NCBI RefSeq assembly: GCF_007991175.1
Contig: NZ_BJXV01000011.1
Span: 124,001-188,000 of the forward strand
Source of the DNA: Halovibrio variabilis
GTDB lineage: Bacteria; Pseudomonadota; Gammaproteobacteria; Pseudomonadales; Halomonadaceae
Reading direction: 5' to 3'
Length of the DNA: 64,000 bases
Shown: positions 51,923 to 60,615 of the stretch, in pieces
Numbering within the stretch: the first letter of the stretch is position 1
How the letters are laid out: every line of letters starts with the position of its first letter
Program-made: the position numbers and the translations under genes
The notes under the pieces: model-generated
Database searches by the model: none
What the model was told of the DNA's origin: nothing
The model's input: the letters and a program-made list of their open reading frames with translations, nothing else

Positions 51923-52816
51923 ATGCCTCGCACCATGCCAAGTACTAGCTCAAGTACGATCTCAAGTGCTCTCCCAAGTACGATTCTGTTTGCCACCGAC
52001 CTTTCCGCTGAGAATCGCGCTGCTTGTGCTCGGGCGCTAAGGTTGGCCTATGCCCGGGGCGTTCAGCTAGACGTGCTGCACGTGTTGGACCCTTACCTGC
52101 CGCGGCGTGTGCTGCGCGATATTGAAAGCGCGGTGGTCGAAGATATTACCGCCATCGCGACCGACCTGCGCGAAGACTACGGCCTCGAAGCGCCCCAAAC
52201 GTTGATCCAAACCGTCACCGGCTCGCCTCACACTGAGATTATCCGCGAGGCCCATGAGCGCAATGCCGAGCTGATTATTTTGGGTATGCACCGCAAGCGG
52301 GGCCAAAAAGACCTGCTGGCGGGCACCACCGTTATGCGCGTGCTGCGCAGCGCCCCGTGCCCAGTGGTGGTGTCCTTTTATCAACCCACCCAGCCCTGGC
52401 GGCACATTTTAGTGCCTATCGATTTTTCGCTGACCGCGCGGCATACCTTAAAAGAGGCGCTAATCCGCTTCCCTGAAGCGACGCTTACCCTGCTGCACGC
52501 CTGGTCGTTGCCCGGTGAACGCGAGCTGGGTTCACAGGCGTATTACGCCCATTGGCGTGAACATGAGGTGCGGCGCCTGCGCGAGCAGTTGAATAACGAA
52601 ATTGATAGCCTGATGGGAGAGCTCGACGGGGTGCCCGACGTAGAGCTAGTGCTAGAGCAGGGCGCGCCCTGCGATGTATTGCAGGCGTATATGAAGCGGC
52701 ACTCCCCCGATTTGGTGATGATCGGCAGCCGGGGTCAGCCTCACCACGTTAGCCAAGTCACGGAAATGCTGTTGAGTGAGCCCCACTGCGACCTGATGCT
52801 TTGCCGCGCCTGGTAA
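51923..52816 (+). CDS. Tandem-domain universal stress protein
   Basis: A 297-residue protein made of two UspA domains (about 20-150 and 155-297). Domain 1 holds ILFATDLSAENR and LIILGMHRKRGQKDLLAGTTVMRVL, and domain 2 ends DLVMIGSRGQPHHVSQVTEMLL, both with the G-X2-G-X9-G(S/T) type nucleotide-binding pattern in part. The extreme N-terminus is a four-unit tetrapeptide repeat (PSTS/SSTI/SSAL/PSTI). AAGGAG lies 10 bases before the ATG. Its ligand and stress inducer are unknown. Confidence 0.93.
   Translation: MPRTMPSTSSSTISSALPSTILFATDLSAENRAACARALRLAYARGVQLDVLHVLDPYLPRRVLRDIESAVVEDITAIATDLREDYGLEAPQTLIQTVTGSPHTEIIREAHERNAELIILGMHRKRGQKDLLAGTTVMRVLRSAPCPVVVSFYQPTQPWRHILVPIDFSLTARHTLKEALIRFPEATLTLLHAWSLPGERELGSQAYYAHWREHEVRRLREQLNNEIDSLMGELDGVPDVELVLEQGAPCDVLQAYMKRHSPDLVMIGSRGQPHHVSQVTEMLLSEPHCDLMLCRAW
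51939..51986. repeat. Four 12-bp repeats in the start of the universal stress gene
   Basis: CAAGTACTAGCT and relatives repeat four times at 51939-51950, 51951-51962, 51963-51974 and 51975-51986. In frame they give PSTS, SSTI, SSAL, PSTI at residues 6-21, just ahead of the first UspA domain. Confidence 0.88.
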
Positions 52817-52885
52817 GTGCTCACTGCTAGCGGTCGTTGGTTAATGCCGCACAGGTAGTAATAAGCTGTTGTACGGAACCTTTAT

Positions 52886-52917
52886 TGGCTGTAATGGTAT
52901 GTATAGCGATACAGCCA
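52886..52917. promoter_or_regulatory. 8-bp inverted repeat before the chalcone-isomerase-like gene
   Basis: TGGCTGTA (52886-52893) and TACAGCCA (52910-52917) are exact reverse complements with a 16-bp spacer. It ends three bases before the AGGAGG ribosome-binding region of the next gene, so it could be an operator or a leader hairpin. Confidence 0.4.
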
Positions 52918-52929
52918 CTAGGAGGTTCT

Positions 52930-53514
52930 ATGTCCATATACATGCCGCAAGCTCGGCGCGTCGCTCAATTGGCAACGCTATTGGCGGGTCTATTGATGAT
53001 CCCCTGGGCCATGGCCAATAGCGTGACTGTAAAAGGCGAAACGTTTGAGCGCACAGTAGAAGAGCATGGCCAGCGCTATCACCTTATCGGTAGCGGCGTG
53101 TTGCGCTATATGATCTGGACGGCCTACGCCGGTGCCTATTACCAAGCGGCAGATGACACCCAGCCGCAGCCGTTGAGTGATGTGCCGCGGCGTCTGGAAC
53201 TGGCCTATTTTCACGCCATTGAAGCCTCCGAGTTTGTCGAAGCCACCACCGACACGCTACGCGACAACCTGACGGCCTATGAGTATGCGCAGTTGGAAAC
53301 CCAGATTGATGCCTTCAACGCAAGCTATCAGGATGTTGAACCACAAGATCGCTACGTACTCAGCTGGGACGGCGATACCCTGCGGCTGGTGTTAAATGGC
53401 GATACGCTATTTGAGGGCGGTAACGCAGAACTGGCCAACGCGATGTTCGGCATCTGGTTGGGCGAGCGGCCTTTAAAAGAAGGCTTTCGCGATGCGCTAT
53501 TAGGCAGAGACTAA
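52930..53514 (+). CDS. Exported chalcone isomerase-like protein
   Basis: A 194-residue protein with a signal peptide (RRVAQLATLLAGLLMIPWAMA) followed by a chalcone isomerase-like fold: VTVKGETFERTVEEHGQRYHLIGSGVLRYMIWTAYAGAYY, and a C-terminal MFGIWLGERPLKEGFRDALLG. This bacterial branch (CHASE-like periplasmic CHI fold) has no known flavonoid role and unknown function. The ATG at 52930 has an excellent AGGAGG; longer in-frame starts are unlikely. dtd follows 20 bp downstream. Confidence 0.85.
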   Translation: MSIYMPQARRVAQLATLLAGLLMIPWAMANSVTVKGETFERTVEEHGQRYHLIGSGVLRYMIWTAYAGAYYQAADDTQPQPLSDVPRRLELAYFHAIEASEFVEATTDTLRDNLTAYEYAQLETQIDAFNASYQDVEPQDRYVLSWDGDTLRLVLNGDTLFEGGNAELANAMFGIWLGERPLKEGFRDALLGRD

Positions 53515-53534
53515 CGCAGTGAGGGAAATGAACG

Positions 53535-53972
53535 TTGAAAGCTTTGATTCAGCGGGTAAAGCGCGCAAGCGTAGAAGTAGACAGCCATATTGTCGGCCGT
53601 ATCGACCACGGGTTGCTGGCGCTGGTGGGGGTGGAGAAGCACGATGACGCCACTAGCGTGGAAAAGCTGCTGCATAAGCTGCTGCATTACCGGGTATTCA
53701 GCGACGCCGAGGGCAAAATGAACCACAATCTACAGCAGGCGAAGGGCGGCCTGTTGCTCGTCTCCCAGTTCACTCTGGCGGCAGATACACGCAAAGGGCT
53801 GCGGCCCAGCTTTTCCAGCGCCGCTCCCCCCGCCCAGGGCGAAGCGCTGTTTGACTTACTGGTGGCGCAGGCTCGCACGGCCTGGCCGAACGTGGCCACC
53901 GGTGAATTTGGCGCCGCTATGCAGGTAGCGCTGATCAACGATGGCCCGGTCACGTTTTTGTTGGAAAGCTAG
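53535..53972 (+). CDS. dtd: D-aminoacyl-tRNA deacylase Dtd
   Basis: Dtd recycles D-aminoacyl-tRNAs. The 145-residue protein starts [15 protein letters not shown] and has the two cross-subunit catalytic motifs [21 protein letters not shown] (SQ-containing, with the catalytic Thr/Gln pocket) and [12 protein letters not shown] at the C-terminus (GPVT motif). The start codon is a TTG at 53535 preceded by GAGGGA. It converges on the ABC-F gene with 12 bp between stops. Confidence 0.95.
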   Translation: MKALIQRVKRASVEVDSHIVGRIDHGLLALVGVEKHDDATSVEKLLHKLLHYRVFSDAEGKMNHNLQQAKGGLLLVSQFTLAADTRKGLRPSFSSAAPPAQGEALFDLLVAQARTAWPNVATGEFGAAMQVALINDGPVTFLLES

Positions 53973-53984
53973 CCCAGCGTGATG

Positions 53985-55961
53985 CTAGCTGGCCGCATTT
54001 TCGCTTTCGAGCAGCTCGGCTTCCATTGTTTCCAATGACTCTTCGGCGCTCAGCCACTGCCGCTCCGACGCGTCCAAACGCGCTTTAATTTCAGCCTGCT
54101 GGCTAAGCGTCTTGGTCAGTTCGGCTTTGCGGTTGCTGTCGGTGTAGAGCTCAGGGTCCGCCAACACTTGTTCGACCTTATCAAGCTCCTGCTGGGCCTT
54201 TTCCATGGCCTTTTCCGCCTGATCGCGCTGCTTTTTCAGCGGGCGCAATTTTTCGCGCAGCTCGGCGGCCGCTTTGCGCGATGCTTTGCGCGCCTCACGG
54301 CTGTCGCCGCTGGGTTGCTGGCTCTGACGCTCGGCTTTTTCGCCGCGGGAATCCCGGCGGCTCTCTTCCAGCCGTGCTTTAAGCCACACCCGGTAGTCTT
54401 CCAAATCGCCGTCGAAAGGCTCGACGCGGTTATCCGCCACCTTCCAAAACTCATCCACGGTGGCACGCAGCAGATGACGGTCGTGTGAGACCAAAATCAC
54501 CGTGCCTTCGAAGCTGGCCAGCGCTTGGGTTAACGCTTCGCGCATCTCCAAATCCAGGTGGTTGGTGGGCTCATCGAGCAGCAGCAGATTGGGCTTTTGC
54601 CAAGCGACGAGCGCCAGTGCCAGGCGGGCTTTCTCACCCCCGGAGTAGTTAGCGACTTTGCCGAAGGCGTCATCGCCCTTAAACCCAAAGCCGCCCAGGA
54701 AATTACGGATATCCTGGTCGCTGGCGGTGGGCGAAAGGCGTTGCACATGCACAAAGGGCGTCGACGTCACGTCCAGGCTCTCAAGCTGGTGCTGGGCGAA
54801 GTAGCCAATCGCCAAATGCTCGCCAGGGATGCGTTTGCCGTTAAGCAGCTCAAGTTCCCCGGTTAGCGATTTGATCAGCGTCGATTTGCCCGCCCCGTTG
54901 GGCCCCAGCAGGCCGATTCGGCTGCCGGGCAACAGGGTAACGTTGACCTTATCCAGCTGCACATTGTCATCACTCCCGTCGCCGCTTTTGCCCCGATAAC
55001 CGAGCTGGGCCTGGTCGAGTACCAATAGGGGGTGCGAGGTTTTATCGGCGGCGGGCAGCGTGAAGTGGAAGGGGGAATCGACGTGGGCGACGGCGATATC
55101 TTCCATCCGCTCGAGCATCTTGACCCGGCTTTGGGCCTGCTTCGCCTTGGTTGCCTGGGCTTTAAAGCGGGTAATAAAACGCTCGATTTCCTCCCGGCGC
55201 GCCTGCTGTTTGGCCGCTTCAGCCTGCTGCAGGGCCAGCTTTTCGGCGCGGGTGCGTTCAAACTGGGAATAATTGCCGCGGTAAAGCTCCAGCGTTTGAT
55301 GGTGCATATGCACGATGTGATCGCACACCGCATCCAAAAAGTCGCGGTCGTGGGAAATCAGCAGCAGCGTACCGGGGTAGCGGGTCAGCCACTGCTCCAG
55401 CCATAGCAGAGCGTCCAAATCCAGGTGGTTGGTAGGCTCATCGAGCAGCAATAAGTCGGAAGGCATAAACAGCGTGCGGGCGAGGTTGACCCGCATCCGC
55501 CAACCGCCGGAAAACGCCGAGAGCGGTCGGGTGAGGTCTGCCTGGAGGAAGCCCAGCCCCACGAGTAGCTGCGCCGCACGTGATTCCGCGCGGTAGCCAT
55601 CCAGGGTTTCAATTAAACCGTGCAGTTCGGCTTCGCGGTGGGCCTCGCCGGCTTCGCGGGCAGCGTGTAAGTCGGCTTCTGCCTGACGCAGGGCGAGATC
55701 GCCATCGAGTACGTACTCAATAATCGGGCGGTCGAGGGTGTCGACTTCCTGGGCCATGTGCGCGATGCGCTGGCCGCCGCTCATCTCGATATCGCCCTGG
55801 TCGGGGCCCAGTTCGCCCAGCAGGAGTTTGAACAGGCTCGATTTACCGGCGCCGTTTGCCCCGATAATACCGGCCTTTACCCCACTGTTCAGGGTAATAT
55901 CCGCGTTGTCGAGTAGCGTTTGCGTGCCGCGTTGCAGGGCGACTTGGCGCAGTGCGATCAT
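53985..55961 (-). CDS. ABC-F family ATPase (YheS-like)
   Basis: ABC-F proteins act on ribosomes rather than in membranes. The 658-residue protein has two ABC cassettes: Walker A GANGAGKSSL and GPNGAGKSTL, signatures LSAFSGGWRMR and NYSGGEKARL, and Walker B LLLLDEPTNHLDL in each. They are joined by a charged linker (EKLALQQAEAAKQQARREEIERF) and followed by a coiled-coil tail (QRDQAEKAMEKAQQELDKVEQ) as in YheS/Uup. Ribosome rescue or translation tuning is likely, but no substrate is assigned. Confidence 0.9.
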   Translation of the reverse strand: MIALRQVALQRGTQTLLDNADITLNSGVKAGIIGANGAGKSSLFKLLLGELGPDQGDIEMSGGQRIAHMAQEVDTLDRPIIEYVLDGDLALRQAEADLHAAREAGEAHREAELHGLIETLDGYRAESRAAQLLVGLGFLQADLTRPLSAFSGGWRMRVNLARTLFMPSDLLLLDEPTNHLDLDALLWLEQWLTRYPGTLLLISHDRDFLDAVCDHIVHMHHQTLELYRGNYSQFERTRAEKLALQQAEAAKQQARREEIERFITRFKAQATKAKQAQSRVKMLERMEDIAVAHVDSPFHFTLPAADKTSHPLLVLDQAQLGYRGKSGDGSDDNVQLDKVNVTLLPGSRIGLLGPNGAGKSTLIKSLTGELELLNGKRIPGEHLAIGYFAQHQLESLDVTSTPFVHVQRLSPTASDQDIRNFLGGFGFKGDDAFGKVANYSGGEKARLALALVAWQKPNLLLLDEPTNHLDLEMREALTQALASFEGTVILVSHDRHLLRATVDEFWKVADNRVEPFDGDLEDYRVWLKARLEESRRDSRGEKAERQSQQPSGDSREARKASRKAAAELREKLRPLKKQRDQAEKAMEKAQQELDKVEQVLADPELYTDSNRKAELTKTLSQQAEIKARLDASERQWLSAEESLETMEAELLESENAAS

Positions 55962-55989
55962 GCCTTCTCCGAAAAAAGTGGGTCATTTG

Positions 55990-56577
55990 ATGCGAGAGTC
56001 TATTACGCTTGATTCTACCCGATTGCAGCGCCTACAGCAGACACCGTTATGGGATTTCGCGTTGGCGCTCTACGCCAAGCCCGGCGTCGAGGCGGCGTGC
56101 CTAACGCTTCAAGAGGAGGCTGAGCTAGACGTATGCGAGGTAATTTTCCATTGCTGGCTTTACACCTGCGGCTTGGAAGCCGAACCCGCCGCGCTTGCTC
56201 GCCAGCGTGAACAGCGCCGCCGTTGGCAGTGCCATGTGACCACGGTATTGCGTGGGTTACGCCGCGATTTAAAAGCCTCCGCGGCCTCGAGCGAGTCCGT
56301 GGCAAGGCTGCGTGAGACCATCAAACAGGCTGAATTGATGGCCGAGCGTGAGAACCTTCAACGTTGGCAGGCATGGGTTTGGGAAGCGTCTAGCGTTGAT
56401 CTGCCGGTCAGAAATATCACTGAAATGCCGCTAGATTCGGCAAAATGGCTGCGAAAACAGCTGCTTTACGCCACCACTGACCCTCCGGCGTCTGCAGCGC
56501 TGAAAAGCCAAACGGCCTCGCTTCAGGCGCTACAAACGCTTACTTTGCAGCTTGACCCCCACCAAGGAGCGCGCTAG
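55990..56577 (+). CDS. TIGR02444-type conserved protein
   Basis: A 195-residue protein that matches the TIGR02444 group of gammaproteobacterial proteins: LWDFALALYAKPGVEAACLTLQEEAELDVCEVIFHCWL (about residues 16-53) is the conserved helix-rich core. No enzymatic motif is seen and the function is unknown. It starts 28 bp from the divergent ABC-F gene, so the two share a very short promoter region. Confidence 0.8.
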   Translation: MRESITLDSTRLQRLQQTPLWDFALALYAKPGVEAACLTLQEEAELDVCEVIFHCWLYTCGLEAEPAALARQREQRRRWQCHVTTVLRGLRRDLKASAASSESVARLRETIKQAELMAERENLQRWQAWVWEASSVDLPVRNITEMPLDSAKWLRKQLLYATTDPPASAALKSQTASLQALQTLTLQLDPHQGAR

Positions 56578-56834
56578 CCTGAATTTAAGCTGATTTTAAA
56601 TTACCTAGCGTTATTCGCTCGCTAGCATGCAGCAACAAACACATCACTGCCTGGTAGCGAACGGCTGGCTAGTAGCACATGTAGTAGCCAATACAGGCCA
56701 ACGAATAACAGTGTCGTGTTAAGAGACACGAGGCGGGCTCAACGGTTAAAACATCGCGTTTTAATCACTGGGTTTTCAAAACTAGGTTGTTGCGCACTCG
56801 TACAGCGCGCTTACCACTGCAAGGGGAACACCGC

Positions 56835-57881
56835 ATGAAGGCAAGCAAATCCGTTTCTACTCGTTCTGTAACCACTAAATTAATGACAACGGCAAGCGTA
56901 GGCGCACTGCTGTTTGGTCTCAGCGCCGCTGCTCAAGCAGACAACTGGCGCTACGCCCACGAAGAGTATGAAGGTGACGTTCAAGACGTATTTGCCTACG
57001 CTTTTAAAGAGTATGTTGAAGACAACTCAGACCACACCGTACAGGTTTACCGCTTTGGTGAGCTGGGTGAGTCTGACGACATTATGGAGCAGACCCAGAA
57101 CGGCATTCTGCAGTTCGTCAATCAGTCGCCCGGCTTTACCGGCTCGCTGATTCCTGAAGCGCAGATCTTCTTCATCCCTTACTTATTGCCCACCGACGAA
57201 GAGACCGTTCTCGAGTTCTTTGAAGAAAGTAAAGCGATCAACGAGATGTTTCCAGAGCTTTATGCCGAACAAGGCCTAGAGCTGCTGAAAATGTATCCAG
57301 AAGGCGAGATGGTCATTACCACCAACGAGCCGTTTACCACGCCGGAAGGCCTGGATAACATGAAAATACGCACCATGACCAATCCGTTGTTAACGGAAAC
57401 CTATGAAGCCTTTGGCGCAACGCCGACGCCATTGCCATGGGGCGAAGTTTACGGAGGCCTGCAGACCGGCATTATCGATGGCCAAGAAAACCCGATTTTC
57501 TGGATCGAGTCTGGCGGTTTGTATGAAGTGTCGCCACACCTGACCTTCACCGGCCACGGCTGGTTCACGACCGCGATGATGGCTAATCAGGATTTCTACG
57601 AAGGTCTGCCTGAAGAAGATCAACAGCTGGTGCAAGAAGCCTCTGATGCCGCTTACGATCACACCATCGAGCATATCAAGGGCTTGGCTGAAGAGTCGCT
57701 TGAGAAGATCCAGGCAGCATCCGATGAAGTGACCGTAACGCGTCTGAATGAAGAGCAAATTCAAGCCTTCCGTGAGCGTGCGCCGGAAGTTGAAGAAGCC
57801 TTCCTGAAAATGACCGGTGAAGACGGTGAAGAGCTGCTTGAGCAGTTTAAAGCCGACCTTGAAGCCGTCACCAACGATTAA
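56835..57881 (+). CDS. teaA: Ectoine/hydroxyectoine TRAP binding protein TeaA
   Basis: TeaA binds ectoine and hydroxyectoine in the periplasm for the osmoregulated TRAP transporter TeaABC. The 348-residue protein has a signal peptide ending ...SAAAQA and mature DNWRYAHEEYEGDVQDVF. Regions such as VQVYRFGELGESDDIMEQTQ and GEVYGGLQTGIIDGQENPIF look nearly identical, from memory, to Halomonas elongata TeaA. The ATG at 56835 follows AAGGGGAACACCGC. A strong terminator separates it from teaB, so it may be made in excess over the permeases. The 257-bp leader probably carries the osmotic promoter. Confidence 0.95.
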   Translation: MKASKSVSTRSVTTKLMTTASVGALLFGLSAAAQADNWRYAHEEYEGDVQDVFAYAFKEYVEDNSDHTVQVYRFGELGESDDIMEQTQNGILQFVNQSPGFTGSLIPEAQIFFIPYLLPTDEETVLEFFEESKAINEMFPELYAEQGLELLKMYPEGEMVITTNEPFTTPEGLDNMKIRTMTNPLLTETYEAFGATPTPLPWGEVYGGLQTGIIDGQENPIFWIESGGLYEVSPHLTFTGHGWFTTAMMANQDFYEGLPEEDQQLVQEASDAAYDHTIEHIKGLAEESLEKIQAASDEVTVTRLNEEQIQAFRERAPEVEEAFLKMTGEDGEELLEQFKADLEAVTND

Positions 57882-57921
57882 TCACCGTTAAGCCGCACCG
57901 GCAAAACGGGTGATTAGCACC

Positions 57922-57949
57922 AGGGGCAGCACAGGCTGCCCCTTTTTTT
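57922..57949 (+). terminator. Terminator between teaA and teaB
   Basis: A 9-bp perfect stem AGGGGCAGC/GCTGCCCCT with an ACAG loop followed by T7. It lies 40 bp after teaA and 170 bp before teaB. Confidence 0.92.
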
Positions 57950-58118
57950 GTGGTGCGGCGTTCAGTATTCAGCGCTCGGCCAGGTTTTTTTACCGCGTTA
58001 CTCTCGAATGTCGTACATCTAGCGTTGAATCACCTGCGGCGTCCTGCCGTTACGCTAGGGTTAACTGTGCCGACGGCACTAATTCGATGCCTTTAGAGCT
58101 GTTATAAGGAGTCCGGCC

Positions 58119-58697
58119 ATGACCGATGAAGAGATGGAAAAGGATTATCGCTCCGGCTTGCCGGGGATATTAGGGTTGATCGACACTGCCATTAGCAAAC
58201 TAGAGGCCGTGATCCTTGCGATGGGCGTTTTGCTAATGGCGCTGAATACGGTCACCAATGTGGTTGCGCGCTTTGTATTTGGTAACAGCATTATGTTTTC
58301 TGGCGAGCTAAACCGGATTTTGATCGTCATGATTACCTTTGCGGGGATTGGCTACGCTGCCAGGCATGGCCGACATATTCGCATGTCGGCGATCTACGAT
58401 GCGCTGCCGGTCGGTGGCCGCAAAGTGCTGATGATCTTTATCGCGCTGTTTACCTCCCTGGTGATGTTCTTTCTACTCTACTATTCGGTTTTGTATATTA
58501 TCGATTTGCAAAGCAAAGGACGTGTTTTGCCCTCTTTGGGCTTGCCGATTTGGATTATTTACCTATGGGTGCCGATGGGCTTTTTGATTACCGGTATTCA
58601 ATACCTGCTGACCGCCGTTAAAAATGTCACGTCCAGGGATGTCTATCTCTCAACGGGCGTGGTGGATGGTTATAAAGACACCGAAACTGAAGTCTAA
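58119..58697 (+). CDS. teaB: Ectoine TRAP transporter small permease TeaB
   Basis: The DctQ-type membrane subunit of TeaABC, 192 residues, with four hydrophobic helices (about residues 25-48, 60-80, 95-115, 148-168) and the DctQ motif [17 protein letters not shown] (about residues 78-94). AAGGAGTCCGGCC precedes the ATG. It is co-directional with teaA and teaC (30 bp spacing to teaC). Assignment as TeaB rests on its position after teaA and before teaC. Confidence 0.93.
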   Translation: MTDEEMEKDYRSGLPGILGLIDTAISKLEAVILAMGVLLMALNTVTNVVARFVFGNSIMFSGELNRILIVMITFAGIGYAARHGRHIRMSAIYDALPVGGRKVLMIFIALFTSLVMFFLLYYSVLYIIDLQSKGRVLPSLGLPIWIIYLWVPMGFLITGIQYLLTAVKNVTSRDVYLSTGVVDGYKDTETEV

Positions 58698-58727
58698 CGC
58701 AGGGCACTGCACCCTAGGGGAACCGCG

Positions 58728-60011
58728 ATGACGACAATAATGGTCACGACCATGATTGCCCTGCTGCTGCTGGGCTTTCCAATGATGATCCCGCTCATTA
58801 CCGCGGCGGTCATTGGCTTTTATATGATGTTTAATGGCTTCGGCCAGATGGAAACGCTGATCCAGCAAATGATGGCGGGTATCCGCCCGGCCTCACTGAT
58901 CGCCGTGCCGATGTTTATTCTTGCCGCCGATATTATGACCCGCGGACAGTCCGCAAACCGCTTAATTGATATGGTGATGGCATTTATCGGCCATATTAAG
59001 GGCGGCTTAGCGGTGAGCACGGCGGCTTCGTGCACGCTGTTTGGTGCCGTCTCAGGCTCTACCCAGGCAACCGTGGTCGCCGTCGGCTCGCCACTGCGCC
59101 CCAAGATGTTGAAAGCGGGCTACTCGGACTCCTTTACGCTGGCGCTGATTATCAATTCCAGCGATATTGCGTTTTTGATCCCCCCCAGTATCGGCATGAT
59201 TATTTACGGGGTTATCTCGGGGACTTCTATCGGCGAGCTATTTATTGCCGGGATTGGGCCTGGGTTGATGATCCTGTGTATGTTTTCGGCTTACTGCATT
59301 ATCTACGCCATCGTCAAAGACGTGCCAACGGAAGCAAAATCGACCTGGAAAGAGCGCGCCGTAGCAGTTCAGCAGGCGCTATGGCCGCTAGGCTTTCCGG
59401 TGATTATCGTTGGGGGCATTTACGGCGGTGTGTTCAGCCCGACCGAGGCGGCGGCCGCTTGCGTGCTGTATGCCATCCTGCTTGAGTTTGTGGTGTTTCG
59501 TTCGCTCAAAATGAACGACATCTACGCCATCGCCAAATCGACCGGCTTGATTACCGCCGTGGTATTTATCCTGGTGGCAGTGGGCAACGGCTTTTCGTGG
59601 ATCATTTCGTTTGCGCAGATTCCGCAGATGATCCTGGAGGCGGTCGGCGTTAATGAAGCAGGGCCCACGGGTGTGCTGATCGCGATTTGTATCGCCTTTT
59701 TCGTTGCCTGTATGTTCGTTGACCCGATTGTGGTGATTCTGGTGCTGACGCCGATCTTCACCCCGGCCATTGAAGCCACCGGGCTCGACCCGGTGTTGGT
59801 GGGTATCTTGATCACGCTGCAGGTGGCCATTGGGTCGGCAACGCCGCCCTTCGGGTGCGATATCTTTACCGCGATTGCGATTTTTAAACGCCCCTATTGG
59901 GACGTGATCAAAGGCACCCCGCCATTTATCTTCATGCTGATTTCAGCCGCCGCCTTGCTGATCATGTTCCCGCAAATTGCGCTGTTTCTGCGCGATATAG
60001 CCTTCCGCTAA
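58728..60011 (+). CDS. teaC: Ectoine TRAP transporter large permease TeaC
   Basis: The DctM-type membrane subunit, 427 residues and about 12 helices. Conserved features are AASCTLFGAVSGSTQATVVAVG (about residues 100-121), SSDIAFLIPPSIGMIIYGVISG and GVFSPTEAAAACVLYA. It drives sodium-coupled ectoine uptake together with TeaA and TeaB. Its sequence and neighbours differ from the DctM at 48096-49505, so the window holds two distinct TRAP systems. Confidence 0.95.
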   Translation: MTTIMVTTMIALLLLGFPMMIPLITAAVIGFYMMFNGFGQMETLIQQMMAGIRPASLIAVPMFILAADIMTRGQSANRLIDMVMAFIGHIKGGLAVSTAASCTLFGAVSGSTQATVVAVGSPLRPKMLKAGYSDSFTLALIINSSDIAFLIPPSIGMIIYGVISGTSIGELFIAGIGPGLMILCMFSAYCIIYAIVKDVPTEAKSTWKERAVAVQQALWPLGFPVIIVGGIYGGVFSPTEAAAACVLYAILLEFVVFRSLKMNDIYAIAKSTGLITAVVFILVAVGNGFSWIISFAQIPQMILEAVGVNEAGPTGVLIAICIAFFVACMFVDPIVVILVLTPIFTPAIEATGLDPVLVGILITLQVAIGSATPPFGCDIFTAIAIFKRPYWDVIKGTPPFIFMLISAAALLIMFPQIALFLRDIAFR

Positions 60012-60032
60012 GCAGCCACAAGGAGTACGCGA

Positions 60033-60476
60033 ATGTTTAATCGCATTTTAGTTCCGGTGGATGGTTCTAAAGGCGCCTTAACGGCGCTGGAAAAAGCGGT
60101 AGGCTTACACATGCTAACCGGCGCCGAGCTTTATCTGCTGTGCGTGTTCAAACACCACAGCCTGCTGGAAGCCTCGCTTTCCATGGTGCGGCCTAACCAG
60201 CTGGACATTCCCGACGATGCGTTAAAAGAGTACGCCACTGAGATCGCCGTGCACGCCAAATCCCACGCGATAGAGCTGGGTGCCGAGGAGTCGCGCGTGC
60301 GCGCCTTTGTTAAAGGGGGGCGCCCCTCGCGTATTATCGTTCGCTTTGCCCGCAAGCGGGAGTGTGACCTGATTGTAATTGGTGCGCAGGGCACCAACGG
60401 AGAGAAGAACCCGCTGTTGGGGAGCGTTTCCCAGCGCGTGGCAGGCGCGGCACACTGTCCAACACTGGTCGTTTAA
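60033..60476 (+). CDS. teaD: Universal stress protein TeaD of the ectoine transporter
   Basis: TeaD is an ATP-binding UspA-type protein that down-modulates TeaABC transport in Halomonas elongata. The 147-residue protein starts [19 protein letters not shown] and ends with the full ATP-binding motif [24 protein letters not shown] (G-X2-G-X9-G(S)). It follows teaC by 21 bp, the H. elongata teaABCD order. A 14-bp hairpin follows the gene. Confidence 0.95.
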   Translation: MFNRILVPVDGSKGALTALEKAVGLHMLTGAELYLLCVFKHHSLLEASLSMVRPNQLDIPDDALKEYATEIAVHAKSHAIELGAEESRVRAFVKGGRPSRIIVRFARKRECDLIVIGAQGTNGEKNPLLGSVSQRVAGAAHCPTLVV

Positions 60477-60512
60477 ACCGACTAAACCTCTTGCCAATAC
60501 GGGGGTCTGATA

Positions 60513-60555
60513 AACACCCATCGCCCGGAAGATGCAGCTCGGGGCGGTGGGTGTT
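60513..60555 (+). terminator. Possible terminator after teaD
   Basis: AACACCCA-T-CGCCC (60513-60526) pairs with GGGCG-G-TGGGTGTT (60542-60555), about 14 bp including one T-G pair; the following T-run is weak. Confidence 0.55.
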
Positions 60556-60615
60556 AGTCTTTGCATGCACCGTTTGGCGTTCGGCGCCGCTCTCTACAAG
60601 ATAAAAGGATCTTTC

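Noticed and set aside
53535-53537. ATG at 53528 as dtd start
   Set aside because: That ATG is out of frame with the Dtd protein; the TTG at 53535 begins exactly at the family N-terminus.
56787-56834. Longer N-terminus for TeaA (in-frame codons from 56787)
   Set aside because: AAGGGGAAC directly precedes the ATG at 56835, and this start gives a normal signal peptide.
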